Under the pieces are notes generated by a model. That model did no database searches and was not told the DNA's origin. It was given only the letters and a program-made list of their open reading frames with translations. Both the position numbers and the translations under genes were made by a program. From Rheum nobile (Eukaryota > Streptophyta > Magnoliopsida > Caryophyllales > Polygonaceae), in NCBI GenBank assembly GCA_027886185.1, contig WOAB01000869.1:248001-312000 (forward strand): a stretch of DNA of 64,000 bases, given 5' to 3'. Below, piece by piece: positions 32,851 to 44,655 of this stretch. Positions within the stretch are counted from its first letter, which is position 1. Each line of letters opens with the position of its first letter.

Positions 32851-34369
32851 AATAAATAAATATACAAACTAAACATTTATTTTAATTATATAATTATATA
32901 TAAACAAATGTAAATAATTAAAAAAATGTACATACTATTTATTTATTTTAATATAATTAAAAAAATACATATTTTTAAATACAAAATGGACTAATGGGCC
33001 CACGTTTTAATGGTATAGGATAGATGAAATCGAAATGAGTTAATGGGCTTCAAGGGCCAATTACCATGTCTCGATCTAACCAAATGGCCAAACCCCAAAT
33101 ACAAAATCTCGTCCATTTACTATTTATTTTCTTTTGTATTAAAAATAAAATAAAAAAGAAGAAGCCGGAAACCTTACCCTATCACTCTCCTCATTTCATC
33201 AATTTCATTTCTCCGCCGTTTGCGATTTCTCTCTATCTTTTTCTTGAAGTTTCAAGATCTGTCTTTCCTCTTTCAATCTTTCCAGTTCCATCGCCAATTT
33301 TCTTTCCACTTTCAACCTTCCATTTTGCTCTTTCTATAAATGTCGTACAAGCCTTCGTCTTGTTTTTTTTTTAATCTTCAAGATCGAAGTTTGTTGCTCA
33401 TAAAAAACACTCTGATCTAGAGGTTCCAGATCCAAGTTTTTTTTTCCACACAAAACACTTTGATGGATATCTACATCGCACAACCGCCTTTCTTTGACCT
33501 AGAACTCACAGATCCACAAAAAACATGAGATTACTCTAGAAACTCTTTCAGATCTAGCGACTTTCTCTCTCAGATCGGAAAAAAACATCTATTCTACATT
33601 ATATGTGTACCATGCAAAGGAGGCCAAAGGACACCAACGGAGATCTGGAGCTTGACAATTGAGGGTTACCTAAACCTTAATTTTCTGACAGATCTAACCA
33701 TTCGTGTTCATTAAAATAAGGTATGTAACATCTCTCTCTATTTATCTCTATCTCCGGCTACATATTCCTTTTTAAATGCTCGACTGGTTTGTTCACTTTG
33801 AAAATTGAGCAAACAATATGATGGGCGATTTTGGATTTCATTGTGTGTTGATTTTTTTCCTGCTTCATCACTTTCGCATATACTGATAATTTTTTTTTTC
33901 ATACGATGATATGAGGACTTCTGGACATTGCTGAGGATTGTACCTTGAATAAGGAGGCTCTGGCGCTCTCCCTACCATCATGATACTAATTTGTATATCT
34001 ATTTACTTGCATCTTTTTGATTTTGGTGTTTTAAAAAAATTCGACTGCCTTATGTTCATTGTTTTAATTTCATTAGGTCTTGATTTTCGGTGTATTACAA
34101 TCAATTTTCATGTGGGATTTTAATTTCATTTGGTCTTGATTTCTTTTTACCGGCCCATACAATATACTAATTTTTTTTCACATAACAACCTATGTGTTTT
34201 TTTGTATAAATGTTTTTGGATTTAGTCTGAGTCATGATTTTTTTTATTAAACTAATGAATTGATTCAATCATATACGGATTAAAAAATTGATTTCAGAAA
34301 AAAAAACTACTTTAACAACAAAAAATTACAGATAAGAAGCCTCTAAAAAAATGTAATATTTTTTTACGC

Positions 34370-35240
34370 TGGTAGGATATTATGGGCTTCTAGGCCCATT
34401 AAATTTGAATACAACAGATTACATTTTAAATAAGTGTTATAAACTTAATGGGCTTATTGGTCCAATTAAAAAATAGTACAACAAACTAAAAATTGAATTA
34501 TATATTTGTTGTTTAAAAAAAACTAGGTAATTTTTGACCAAAAAAATTGAAGTAATGGGCTTATTGGCCCATTACTTGTTTAATAGTATTAATTGGGCTC
34601 ATAAACCAGAAATAACAATATCAGGCAAACTCAATTTGTTTAATGGGCTTCAAATTGGTTTCTGAAAAACATATGTTATATATAAATATAAGAGTATCGT
34701 AAATAAGTATTGATTTCTGAAACAAAATGACAACTAAATTTAAACGGGCTTCTAATTATTTCATATCTATTTCATTCTATGTACTGGGCTTATTGGCCCA
34801 TTAAATTTTAATGTGTATATATATAATTTGTAAGTCCGACCGAATATGTATATGTAAAATGTAATACAACCGATTAAAATTTATATTGCTTCATAAACTG
34901 TAATGGGCTTTTAGGCCTAATTAAAAAATTGACAAAATTCTATTTGCGGCCCAAACCTATATATCTGGCAAATATTCGAAGATATGTAGTATACACTTTT
35001 AAATGGATTTATTAGCCCATTTAATACTTAATACTTGTAATTAGGCTGCTAAATTTTAATGGGGTTATTTTGGGCTTTAGGCCCAAATTTAAAATTATTT
35101 ATATGTAAAGTCCGGCAAAAAAAAATCGACCCACTCTGCTATATATAAAATTCACTACTACCGACTAAATAGTTTAATATATGTTTATTTTTTAAAACAA
35201 AAAAATAAGTAATAGGCTTATTGGCCCATTACATGTTTAA
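34370..35240. repeat. dispersed GGGCTTATTGGCCCATT-type palindromic motifs
   Basis: Repeated short palindromes of the type AATGGGCTTATTGGCCCATT occur about every 60-200 bp (for example near 34383, 34450, 34557, 34785, 34902, 35070 and 35218), with further copies near 32640, 32995 and 35975. Each contains TGGGC(C/T), the core of plant site II (TCP-binding) elements. Confidence 0.65.
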
Positions 35241-35534
35241 TAGTATATATTCATCACCTGATTATATTAAATGTGCTCATAGACTTGAAAAAATATTATA
35301 AGTCCAATTCCAGTTGGTTTAATGGGCTTCACATTGGTATTTGTAATCTACTATTTCGCTTTATAAAAATAAAAAAATTCAAAGCTTCTAGATCCATCTA
35401 TACATTTGCGAACCCTATCTCTTCCCTTATTTCATTTTGCTGTTTCGCTTTCTCTCACTCCTTTTTTTAGATTTAAATATTTTCTTTCCTTCTCAACATT
35501 CCAGAACCATAAAGATTTCTATTTACAGCTTCAA

Positions 35535-35536
<2 letters not shown>

Positions 35537-35625
<89 letters not shown>
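35537..35625. repeat. (CT)n microsatellite, 89 bp
   Basis: An uninterrupted TC/CT dinucleotide tract within the Helitron, just after a leader-like CT-rich stretch. Reading frames across it are artefacts. Confidence 0.97.
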
Positions 35626-35626
<1 letters not shown>

Positions 35627-37237
35627 ACTCCATCTCTACCGACCCCTTCGGTTTGAAATCCTCCACCCGTTCTACTGAATAATATTGATTTTTTTTGTCA
35701 TTAAGTATATGAATCAAAACAATGATTTCTTATGAGTCGTTCTATTCTGGTTCATTGATTTTACACCTTATAAACAATATAATTTCACATAGATTCTTTT
35801 AGAAAAAGACTATGCATGTTTGGTTAGATACTTAGATCTATTTTTTTGTTTCATTCTTTTTTGTTTAAGTCTGATATATGTTCTTGACATGATTTCTTTT
35901 TCATAACTGTATGGCATGAATTGATTGATTGAAGACAGATGCCAAATTTATTGTTTCAGCAACTTTAAATGGCTTATTGGCCCATTGAATATACTATATG
36001 TATTAATGACAGTGAAAGAAACATATGGGCTGATACGGCCAAATAAATTTTCTATAACTTTGTATGTGCGGAACAAATAGTGACAAACAGTTATTGTGAT
36101 GTAACGTCGTCTTAGGTTTATTTAGGTTTTGTTCATAAATTATCACGGTCTGTTAACCTAAACCCTAAAGGACTCAAGTTTTTAATTTTTTCAGGTTTAT
36201 TTATGAAATCACTCATCATTTCATAAAATTTTGCTTTCTGCAGTCCTTTAATAAATATTTATTCTTTTTTTCCTATAATTAGATAATATTTTCCTTAGCT
36301 GTCTGTTTATGTTTGTGCAAGTATGATTTATAATTTGAAACTCTGTAATCATATATATATTAAGGAAAACTATCAGTGTTGAAATATATATGTTGCAATG
36401 TATGTATAAGAGACAATACCTTTTTCTTAGATCTGTAGGCAATGTTGTTGTCGTACAATATCTGATTTCAACTTTGCAATTGTTTCCTATCTCTCATTGC
36501 ATGTGAGCACGTGAGGTGTCCCTCATAACAACACTGAATATTACATTTGGGAATTTAAATTTCATTCTGCACATAGTATGCAAGGTAGTCCTTGTGACAT
36601 TCCATTTTAGATTTTTGTCTTCTTAACTTATATTCAAATTACTTACTTTTAAACTTTTGCAATTATAGATGCTTCTCAACTGGAAATCAGATAGCCACAA
36701 TATTAAGGTCACTTTTGCTCATATTGTCCAAGGTAGTATTTCTGACATAAAAACTTAGCCTATCTGTATGATCTTCTACTCTAGTGTGATGACTGATTCA
36801 ATAAATTTTGCATTTACAGGTTTGAACATATAAAATCGAAGATACATCTCCTACTCTGATTCAATGTCCAAAAAAGGTCATGGTTATTTATCTTTACAAT
36901 TAGCATCATACTATATTAAATTACTCTATAAATCTATTATGTACTTAACTTATTTATTTTATTCTAGGAATTCCATGTGGGATCAGACTCGGGCACTTAA
37001 TATGGAATGTTATTAACCTAAACTGAAAGACCTAAAGGTATGCCTCTTATACTAAAATTTAGACTTCCTTATTTACCTGTATTGTAATTACTGATTTGCG
37101 ACAATCATTGAATTACAGGTTTAAAGATTTAACTTCCAAGATACAACTCTTAATATGCATTAAGATATACAATAAGGTCATGGTTCTATCTCTTGAAACT
37201 TAACATCATTATTGTACTTTATTTTATAAATGTATGT

Positions 37238-37528
37238 GTAATACCCACACCACATCGGGCCAGCCCATCACAGGGCTGCAGCCCATACACCCCAACCCAT
37301 CCTTGTTGGCTACTCCAAATTAATGGAAGCCATTTCCAAGAGGCCCGCAGCACAATTGGTAACAAGAGGGCGTTGGACTTCTTGTTAAAGCGGGAGGTCT
37401 CGAGTTCGAGACTCACGAACAACCTCTTGGAAATGGCTTCCATTAATTTGGAGTAGCCAACAATGATGGGTTGGGGTGTATGGGCTGCAGCCCTGTGATG
37501 GGCCGGCCCGATGTGGTGTGGGTATTAC
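37238..37528. mobile_element. foldback element 1 with tRNA-like core
   Basis: Nearly perfect inverted arms of about 106 bp (37238-37343 and 37423-37528), beginning GTAATACCCACACCACATCG. They enclose a 79-nt spacer that looks tRNA-derived: CAATTGGTAACAAGAGG resembles an A box and TCTCGAGTTCGAGACTC a B box with T-arm stem. Such an RNA would form a very long hairpin. Confidence 0.8.
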
Positions 37529-37586
37529 AAAAAAGTACACTTTGAATGAGAGAGGCTCCGACCTCATCGGCCAGCCATTGCTCTAT

Positions 37587-37836
37587 CCATGGGCCGCAAC
37601 CCATGTACCCCAACCAAATCCCCATGACTGGGAGGTTGTTCGTGAGTCTCGAACTCGAGACCTCACGCTTTGACAAGAAGCCTTGTGCTCTCTTGCCACC
37701 AGTTGTGCTGCAGCACAATTGGTAACAAGTGGGCATTAAGCCGCTTGTTTAAGCGTGAGATCTCGAGTTCGAGTCTCACGAACAACCTACCCAACCATGG
37801 GGAGAAGGGTTGGGGTACATGGGCTGCGGCCCATGG
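37587..37836. mobile_element. foldback element 2 with two mirrored tRNA-like units
   Basis: Inverted repeat from CCATGGGCCGCAACCC to GGGCTGCGGCCCATGG, centred on TTGTGCTGCAGCACAA (about 37705-37720). Each arm carries one tRNA-like segment with GTCTCGAACTCGAGA / TCTCGAGTTCGAGTCTC, so the same unit is present in both orientations. Confidence 0.75.
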
Positions 37837-37900
37837 GGATGGAAATAGCTGGGCCTAATGGGCTTGGATGCTACCTCCTACATAAAAAGTGTACGTTTAT

Positions 37901-38123
37901 GTAATACCTCGACAACTTAGCAGCCCGACCCATCACAGAGCTGCAGCCCATACACCCCAACCCCTCACTGGCCCATATTAAATGGCGCCCAGCAGGTTGT
38001 TCGTGAGTCTCGAACTCGAGATCTCACGCTTTAACAAGCTGCCAAAGCATCACTTGTCACCAATTGCGCTGCATGGGCTGCAGCTCTGTGATGGGCCGGG
38101 CTGCTAAGCTGTCGAGGTATTAC
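37901..38123. mobile_element. foldback element 3 with tRNA-like core
   Basis: Inverted arms of about 51 bp starting GTAATACCTCGACAACTTAG and ending in the matching GTATTAC. The core carries the tRNA-like unit in the opposite orientation to element 1. Arm sequences (CCCATCACAG-AGCTGCAGCC) are shared with element 1. Confidence 0.8.
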
Positions 38124-38839
38124 AGTATGCAGTACTTAACTGTTTATTCTTGGTATAGGAATCACATGTGTAAGCTCGGGTTGGACTCAGAATTAACAAA
38201 ATCAATTATGGGTATTGCATAAAAATGAAATACCTAAAGGTATCCTTCCTATACTAAAATTTTGACTATGTTTATTGCTCATTAACTTGTATTGTAATTA
38301 CTCATTTGCGACACTTTAAATTACATGTTTCAAGATTTAAACTCCAAGATACAATGACAGTTCGTTGCAGAAAAAACAGAAATAGGAAATCAATGGAATA
38401 ATATGCGAAATCAATCGGTTAATGAGTGCTCAGGAAATCAATGGACGAATATGCGAAATCAATTCCTCCAAAATTTAGAAAATGCATTGCAGAAATATAT
38501 ATTAATGACATTTCGTATGTACAATCGGTTAATGACATTGAAAGGAGTTAGACCCAAGGGAAGAATATGCGAAATCAAATCTATAAAAAAAACATAAACG
38601 AACTAAGAAATTCTTAAGAAACTCACTATTTATATGGCATGTGCAGGAGAAGCAGCGAAATGGATTTGTGCAGGAGAACAAAGCTTTAGATTGTAATTGT
38701 GGGAGAGCCTCTCTATTTATATGGCCTAAAGGTATGTATTATAATGATTTGATTTGATTGTGCACATATTGTACATGCCTTAATGGAACGGATTTGATTC
38801 TGTAAATGTATTGTGTACATGTTGAAATTGGAATAAAAT

Positions 38840-39155
38840 CGTGTCTTGCAGATTTCATTGATTTGATTTCATATATTGCAGCAAATCGTGTAGATTGCAA
38901 ATTTCATATATTGTAGATTGATTTGATTTCATATATTGCAGATTTCATATATATTGCAACAAATCGACCAGATTGCAGATTTCATATATTGTAGATTGCA
39001 GATTTCATATATTGCAGATTTCTTACCATTTTATTTTATTTGTATGTATGGCAATGCAGTATATATGAAATCTGTAAATCGTGCAGATTGCAGATTTCAT
39101 ATATTGCAGATTTCTTACCATTTTATTTTATTTGTATGTATGGCAATGCAGTTTT
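38840..39155. repeat. tandem repeats of GCAGATTTCATATATT, including a 92-bp period
   Basis: Many short GCAGATTTCATATATT units. A longer unit ending ...TTTGTATGTATGGCAATGCAG occurs twice with a 92-bp period (GATTTCAT at 39001 and 39093). Confidence 0.75.
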
Positions 39156-39763
39156 CATGTAATTTGTTTTAGTTTCCAGCCAAGCATTTATTTTATATGT
39201 ATGGCAATGCAAGTTTTTAATTTTTTTAGCTAATTTCAAGCAGCATTATGATTTTTTTATTCTTTGCATTGATGGTTTAATGCAAAGAACACAAATGTCT
39301 ATTACCACAAATGTCTATTTATTTATTTTGTTGCATGCTTTTTCTAAACTTCTATTATAATAAAAAAATCTGCTTGGTTTAATTTTAGGCATATATATAA
39401 TTTTGGATTACATATTAGGTTTATTTTTTGCCATAGATATTGTGGCAGATCATATTTTTACGATTTGAAAATAATTAGTTACGAATTGGCAAATATTTTC
39501 TACGATATGCTGTATGTTATACGAAATATATGATGACAAAAATAGCGTCGCAGATGATAAATTTACAATTTGGACAATATAATATTATATATATTCTGAC
39601 AGATCTTTATTGAAGGTAAAAAATGGCAAAACCCCAAAAAATCGGAATAGCTGCCATGTGTACAAATTGATGTAGTAGTGTCACGTGGCAAATAAAAAAT
39701 TGGTGCATTCTTGTATTGCCACGTGACGTAGTGGGTATTTGCGTTTAGTAGATATATAGTAGA

Positions 39764-40705
39764 TTCGATCTGAGTACCCAAATCAAGGGTTGTCGATTCA
39801 TTAAATTTGGAATCTTATACAATATTGATCTCTTCTATGAGATTTCCCAACTCAGAATCCTTACACAATGCTGGGCTTCATATTACATGTGTATGAAGCC
39901 CATATAACCCAAATACTCTCTGGTCCGTTCAACGCTCCAGCCCAAAAATCTCACACGCATAGCCAAACATATGCACGTGCTATGCACGTGGTCATCTCGT
40001 TGAGGCACCCTTTTTTTCTTGAAAAATAGAGTAAAGACAATTTCTGCGTTGCTGAGCAGGGATCCTGTGCGCCGTCGCCGATCACTCGCTTGTCCGGGTC
40101 GGAAGAAACCTCCTATCTCTGCATATCGTTGGTTTCTCTATATGCAATTCGCTCTCTTCCAAAACTAATTTAGAATTTAGGTATTTCTTCGCTGCCTCAG
40201 CCTTTTCTATGCTTGAATTGCTTATTATGCCATTCTTTCTCCTTGTTGAACTGAATTTATTGAATTCGGATATGAATAATGCGTTTAATGTATGTTTGGT
40301 GACAAATCCTGGATCAAGTGTACTGTATTGTCAATACTGGGAGCACAAAGTTCATCTTTTCATATAAGTATTCTTCCTGTTCTGAGATGTTAAGTTGTGT
40401 TGTTAATGTATTTGATTTAGGGGTTCATTAAGAGCTAAAAAATTGGGTGTATGATATTTTCTACAAGCAAATAAACTGTTAAACACAAGTACAATCAGAT
40501 TCCAAGAACCTGGTACTCCAAGTTGAGTTACCTTGAGGACGTAATTCTGGTGTAAAAACGTGCAAGTTCTAATTTTGCTTTACAAACCGAGTCTTATTGT
40601 TGGACACGAAATACAGAGCTGCCATGAAACTTGTCTTTCATGGAGGAAATCCCTGACCTGTGAAACCGTAAGCGATCATCTAAAGTTTGACTATAATTCT
40701 GCTAG
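39764..40705 (+). promoter_or_regulatory. promoter and 5' leader region of the GTE gene
   Basis: About 940 bp between the Helitron 5' end and the leader codons. The stretch from about 40040 is GC-richer with CT tracts, as in a 5' UTR. A donor-like AG-GTATTTC at about 40180 and an acceptor-like TTCTGCTAG ending at 40705 suggest a 5' UTR intron of about 525 bp. Inferred only. Confidence 0.4.
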
Positions 40706-40729
40706 ATGAATCCCAAAGCTTGGCTGTGA
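40706..40729 (+). promoter_or_regulatory. minimal uORF overlapping the GTE start codon
   Basis: A 7-codon frame, ATG through TGA, whose stop (40727-40729) shares its last base with the main ATG (40729-40731), the TGATG arrangement. It is part of the mRNA whether or not the 5' UTR intron is used. It may reduce or re-initiate translation. Confidence 0.5.
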
Positions 40730-43119
40730 TGAATACCGCAGAGAGTGAAATGGATTCTTTTAGGCATCGCATAGACGAAGTGTTATTGCAAGTTAATCAG
40801 GTAACTTTTTCCCCCAAAGTGAACCAAGTTTCAATTTTTAGCCCAAATTCTTGTCTCAGCTTGAAAAGGTATACATTTTGTAGTTCATAGTCTATCAAAA
40901 ACATAGAAATCTATTTAGATGCAGTTATAACTTTTAAATAGTGAATAAATATAAATAATAAGTTTATTTTGGGATGCAAAAGGTACACCACTTGCTGAGG
41001 TTGAGGCATTTGTTCAGCAATCTGGTTGCTTCACTGATATGTAGTTGACTATTTTTTGCAGCTGGAGCAGAGAGTGGATGAGATTGAACAATTCTACTCA
41101 GATAACAACAAAAAGAATCTTAATAATTCTAAGGCGTCCTCAAATTTGAAGGACAAAGACAAAGGAAAGCATATTATTAGCATTAATAAGCAGCAACAGG
41201 ATGCAACAAACGCGGAAGCTGCTGCTTCAAGGAGAATGCAAGAGCTTCTTCGGCAGTTTGGTACAATATTGCGTCAGGTAGCTCTTTCGTCATGATTTTC
41301 TACGCTATGCTTGTCTTACATACTTTCAGTACATGTTATTTTAGAGCTTCTCTTTATATGTTTCTCTTTGTTTTATGTTTGCTCTTCTTTTCTGGTCAAT
41401 TTATACTTGCTGAAGACTGTTTCTTATTCATAAATCATAATCTACAGAATATATACGAGTTTATCCTGCAGGCTTGGGTTTCTCTTCATATTTCATTAAA
41501 AAAAAAAACCTTAACTTGTTACTAAACATGTCAATCAAACAAACTAATTATATTTCATGTTACTCTTCTTTCAGTTTGTATATTGGATGACCTCCGTTCA
41601 CAGCTTTAAAATTTCATAGCTTTCACTGTAGCAGTATCTATGGGTTGTCTCTCAGTGAAGCTAATTTATGGATTGTTTGATTTATGACAGTTATTCTACC
41701 TTGATTTGTTAAAAGAAGCTTTTCCTCAATAGTTTTAGCATGTAAAATATCATGTATTACTTAGTTTTTTGCTGTAATTGTTACATTCCACTCAAAATAT
41801 GATGAACTACGTTTTGCCAGATCACTCAGCACAAGTGGGCATGGCCTTTCATGGAACCTGTTGACGTTGAAGGTCTCGGTTTACACGATTACTATGAGGT
41901 AAATACCGTAAGATGTCTAGCGTGTGGGGAAAATATTTCTTGACGTCTCTCTGTATTCTGACTTCTGATGAGAAATGCTAGGGATCAAACAACAAAGTCA
42001 TTTTTTGGGTGTTTTCTCTGTATGTATCTTCTTTTCAGATATATGATTTTGAAGAAAGCTATTAGTTTAGTATAATCTCAACTGTTCTATGTGGTTCTTC
42101 TAGGTTATTGAGAAGCCAATGGACTTCAGTACCATCAAAAAGCAGTTGGAAGCTAAGGATGGTTGTGGCTATAAACATGTGCGAGAAGTCTATGCTGATG
42201 TTAGACTAGTTCTTAAGAACGCTATGAAATATAATGACGAAAGTAGAGGTATTCATGTCATGGCCAAAACTTTGTTGGCAAAGTTCGAGGAGAAGTGGCT
42301 GCTGCTTCTGCCCAAAGTCATTGAAGAGGTAAAACCCAATTACCATACACCAGATGGTTTCGTTAAGTTCTGAATATAATTCCTTTGCAGGAAAACAGAA
42401 TGGATGAGGAAGAAGCTGAGACCCAGCAGCATATGCAGCTTGTTCAGGAGTCTGCTTATGCAAAGCTGGCAAAGAGTACAAATGACGAGGTATGCTGTTG
42501 AGTGCTCATCTTTCTTTTCCTTTGGTGGTAAACGCTTGAGATGAAGTAGTTTAGCGCTCATCTTTTGCAGCTTTTTGAGTTGGACGTTCACCTTGAAGAA
42601 CTCAGAGACTTGGTGGTTCAGAACTGCAGGTCTTTGTGTATTCTAGGCTCCTAAATTTTGAATGGAAAAAGGGCAAAACTTCATGAAAAACATTTGATGA
42701 ACTATGTTGATGGATATTTTTACTTCAGGAGGATGTCAACGGAGGAGAAGAGGCAACTGAGCACTGCCCTAACTTGTTTATCCACCGAAGATCTGAACAA
42801 GGCTCTAGAGATTGTTGCACAGGGAAATCCGGCCTTTCAAGCGACTGCTGAAGAAGTAGATCTTGACATCGATGCACAGGTATCAATAATCTTATATTTT
42901 CACCTCAGTCATGATAAAAAGAAAATGTTGTGTTGATGTATAATTTGACATATTTGGGGGCAGAGTGAAACTACTCTATGGAGGCTCAAGTTCTTCGTGA
43001 AGGGCGCTTTGCAAACTCAGGGCAACGACAAGAACAAAAACAACAGCAGTAAAAGGAAACTGGAGATATGCGACGCCCTTAGAACCACCAAGAGAAGGAG
43101 CAAGAAAGTTGGCCCATGA
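40729..43119 (+). CDS. GTE1/GTE6-like bromodomain-NET transcription factor
   Basis: Eight coding exons: 40729-40800, 41062-41277, 41821-41898, 42104-42328, 42391-42489, 42571-42629, 42729-42879 and 42964-43119, giving 351 aa. An N-terminal coiled-coil-like part (residues 8-36) is followed by a bromodomain (about 85-190) with WPFMEPVDVEGLGLHDYYEV and IEKPMDFSTIKKQLE; the acetyl-lysine Asn lies in AMKYND. Next comes a NET domain (about 251-301, RMSTEEKRQLSTAL...). The basic C-terminus (SKRKLEICDALRTTKRRSKK) is a likely nuclear signal. Length and order fit the short plant GTE1/GTE6 (IMB1) group, which bind acetylated histones; GTE6 acts in leaf shape and GTE1/IMB1 in seed germination. All splice phases agree. 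A large Helitron ends about 960 bp upstream. Confidence 0.93.
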
Positions 43120-44170
43120 TCTTATCTCGATGATTGTTGTATGCAATTCGCCCATTTTCAGCCCCTTCGGATGTATCTTCCTTTTTCGTAATGTAATTCA
43201 ATTTCATTATCAAGAATTCATTGAACATTGCGTGTTTTTCTGGATTTATGGGATGTAAAAGGGAGAAGTTTCAATCGGTTATACTTGGAATGTATAAAAA
43301 TCGGCTAAAACTAGAAGTCTAATCCCAGGATTATCCGTGTTAATGCACGTTCAATGCAATTATGCAAGTGGATGGCCAATTCGGTATATATTAATGTTCT
43401 CTCTTATTATCTTATGAGTTATGAACTTATGATGAATAAGTTTTTGGTGTTCCTCGTTTTTCTTTTCTTTTAAATTGTGGTTTTGCATTGTTGTATTATA
43501 GATTTCCTAAATGACAAGTTGGTAACACCCATTAGAAAACTCGATATATAAGTGGGTGGAATCAAAATCTCGATATATAAGTGGGCGGAATCAAAATGAA
43601 AAATTAAGTTATGCAAGAAAAAAACTACTGATCTTTTGAAACCAAATTTCAATAAGAGATCGAGTTTTTGGATGATGATATTTCTAGTGTGTATTTATGT
43701 ACACATATTAATTAAAATGTTAAATTTATAAATTATTTTTAAATTGTTGTCTAAATTGAAATGGGTAAATTTATTTTTAAAATTAATTAAGATTATTGTT
43801 AACTATAGAATTTTTAGTGTGTGAAAATCTGTGGTTAAACTCAATTAATGTATCAAGAAAAAAAAAAGCATATCTTATGAGGGTGGGAATCCCTATTAAT
43901 GATACATGCATCTTCTATTATAGTTGGCAATAAATAAAAGGAAAAAATCCCCAAAACTAGAAGCTAATCCCGCATTAATACCACGTTCAATGCAAGTGGA
44001 TGCATGACTAGTGCTTTGAGGACCCACTTTCAAATCAGCAATGATTTTGGTTAATTGCATGTATACATTTCTTCAGAATAGCTTAATTAACCAAATCACA
44101 ATTTTACGTATTAGGTACAACTTACTATTTTAGGCATGAAATGAAATTCATTTTCAACTATATTGCAACT
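43120..44170. other. intergenic between GTE and cystatin 1
   Basis: AT-rich. It contains a 29-bp tandem duplication (43540-43568 and 43569-43597, CTCGATATATAAGTGGGTGG...) and two related blocks (near 43309 and 43957) sharing AACTAGAAG, CTAATCCC and CACGTTCAATGCAA. No gene seen. Confidence 0.55.
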
Positions 44171-44178
44171 TATAAATA
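44171..44178 (+). promoter_or_regulatory. TATA box of cystatin 1
   Basis: TATAAATA, 95 bp upstream of the ATG at 44266. Confidence 0.65.
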
Positions 44179-44265
44179 GCGCCAACTCGTTACCAACCAT
44201 TTTAAATTATCTCCGACAAAAAAAAAAAAAAAAAGAGATAAGATTGTGTTTGTAATATTGTAGGC

Positions 44266-44655
44266 ATGGAGTCGAAGCGTGTACTCTTCCTCTTCGCTCT
44301 CCTTATCCTCGGCCTCGTCGCCGAGACGACCTCCGCTGCGCGGCTCATCGGCGGCTACGAGCCGATCAAGGATGTAAAGAATCCGCACGTGGTGGAGATC
44401 GCGAAGTTTGCGGTGACGGAGCACAATAAGAAGGCGTCAGATAATCTGGCGTTTGTGAAGGTGGTGAGCGGCGAGGAGCAGGTGGTCGCCGGCACGAATT
44501 ACAAGCTCAGCATCAACGCTATAGTCCCCCACACTCGTTGTGGCAATGGTGACGTGTACGAGGCGGTTGTGTACGTTAACCTAGAGAAGCACCGGAGCCT
44601 CACCTCCTTCAAGCGAGTCGAGAAGGCCAATTTGGACTTTGATTGTTCCGATTAA
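44266..44655 (+). CDS. secreted phytocystatin 1 (cysteine proteinase inhibitor), variant without the PW motif
   Basis: Intronless, 129 aa. The signal peptide is about residues 1-24 (MESKRVLFLFALLILGLVAE, then TTSAAR). The cystatin fold follows, with the N-terminal Gly pair (GG, 29-30), the plant-specific helix AKFAVTEHN (46-54) and the central papain-binding loop QVVAG (72-76). Family members normally have a Pro-Trp in the second hairpin loop; here that position reads YVNLEKHRSL, so the PW is lost. Two cysteines (residues 92 and 127) and an acidic tail (NLDFDCSD) are also unusual. It should inhibit papain-type proteases in the secretory path or apoplast, perhaps with altered affinity. It is a tandem paralogue of the gene at 46536, about 2 kb away. 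Confidence 0.92.
   Translation: MESKRVLFLFALLILGLVAETTSAARLIGGYEPIKDVKNPHVVEIAKFAVTEHNKKASDNLAFVKVVSGEEQVVAGTNYKLSINAIVPHTRCGNGDVYEAVVYVNLEKHRSLTSFKRVEKANLDFDCSD

Larger units (their letters stand above)
31151..39763 (-). mobile_element. large Helitron, 8.6 kb, minus strand, apparently non-autonomous
   Basis: Read on the minus strand, the element begins TCTACTATATATCTACTAAA at 39763 and ends with a hairpin (CTCGT-ATAAGGC-ACGGG, one G-T pair) and TATTACACTAG at 31151. The base before the 5' end is A and the base after the 3' end is T, the exact Helitron insertion site. Ends resemble the short Helitron at 20085-20852. No Rep/helicase frame is visible. Cargo includes a 6-exon minus-strand frame near the 3' end, a (CT)n microsatellite, many palindromic GGGCTTATTGGCCCA motifs, three tRNA-like foldbacks and duplicated blocks. 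The 5' end lies about 960 bp upstream of the GTE gene start. End pairing is inferred; two separate Helitrons sharing this span is an alternative. Confidence 0.72.

Noticed and set aside
35406..35717. Frames encoding poly(Leu-Ser) or poly(Arg-Glu)
   Set aside because: Produced by the (CT)n microsatellite.
37193..37858. Several 60-97 aa frames around 37.2-37.9 kb
   Set aside because: They lie in the foldback elements; matching frames on both strands reflect the inverted repeats.
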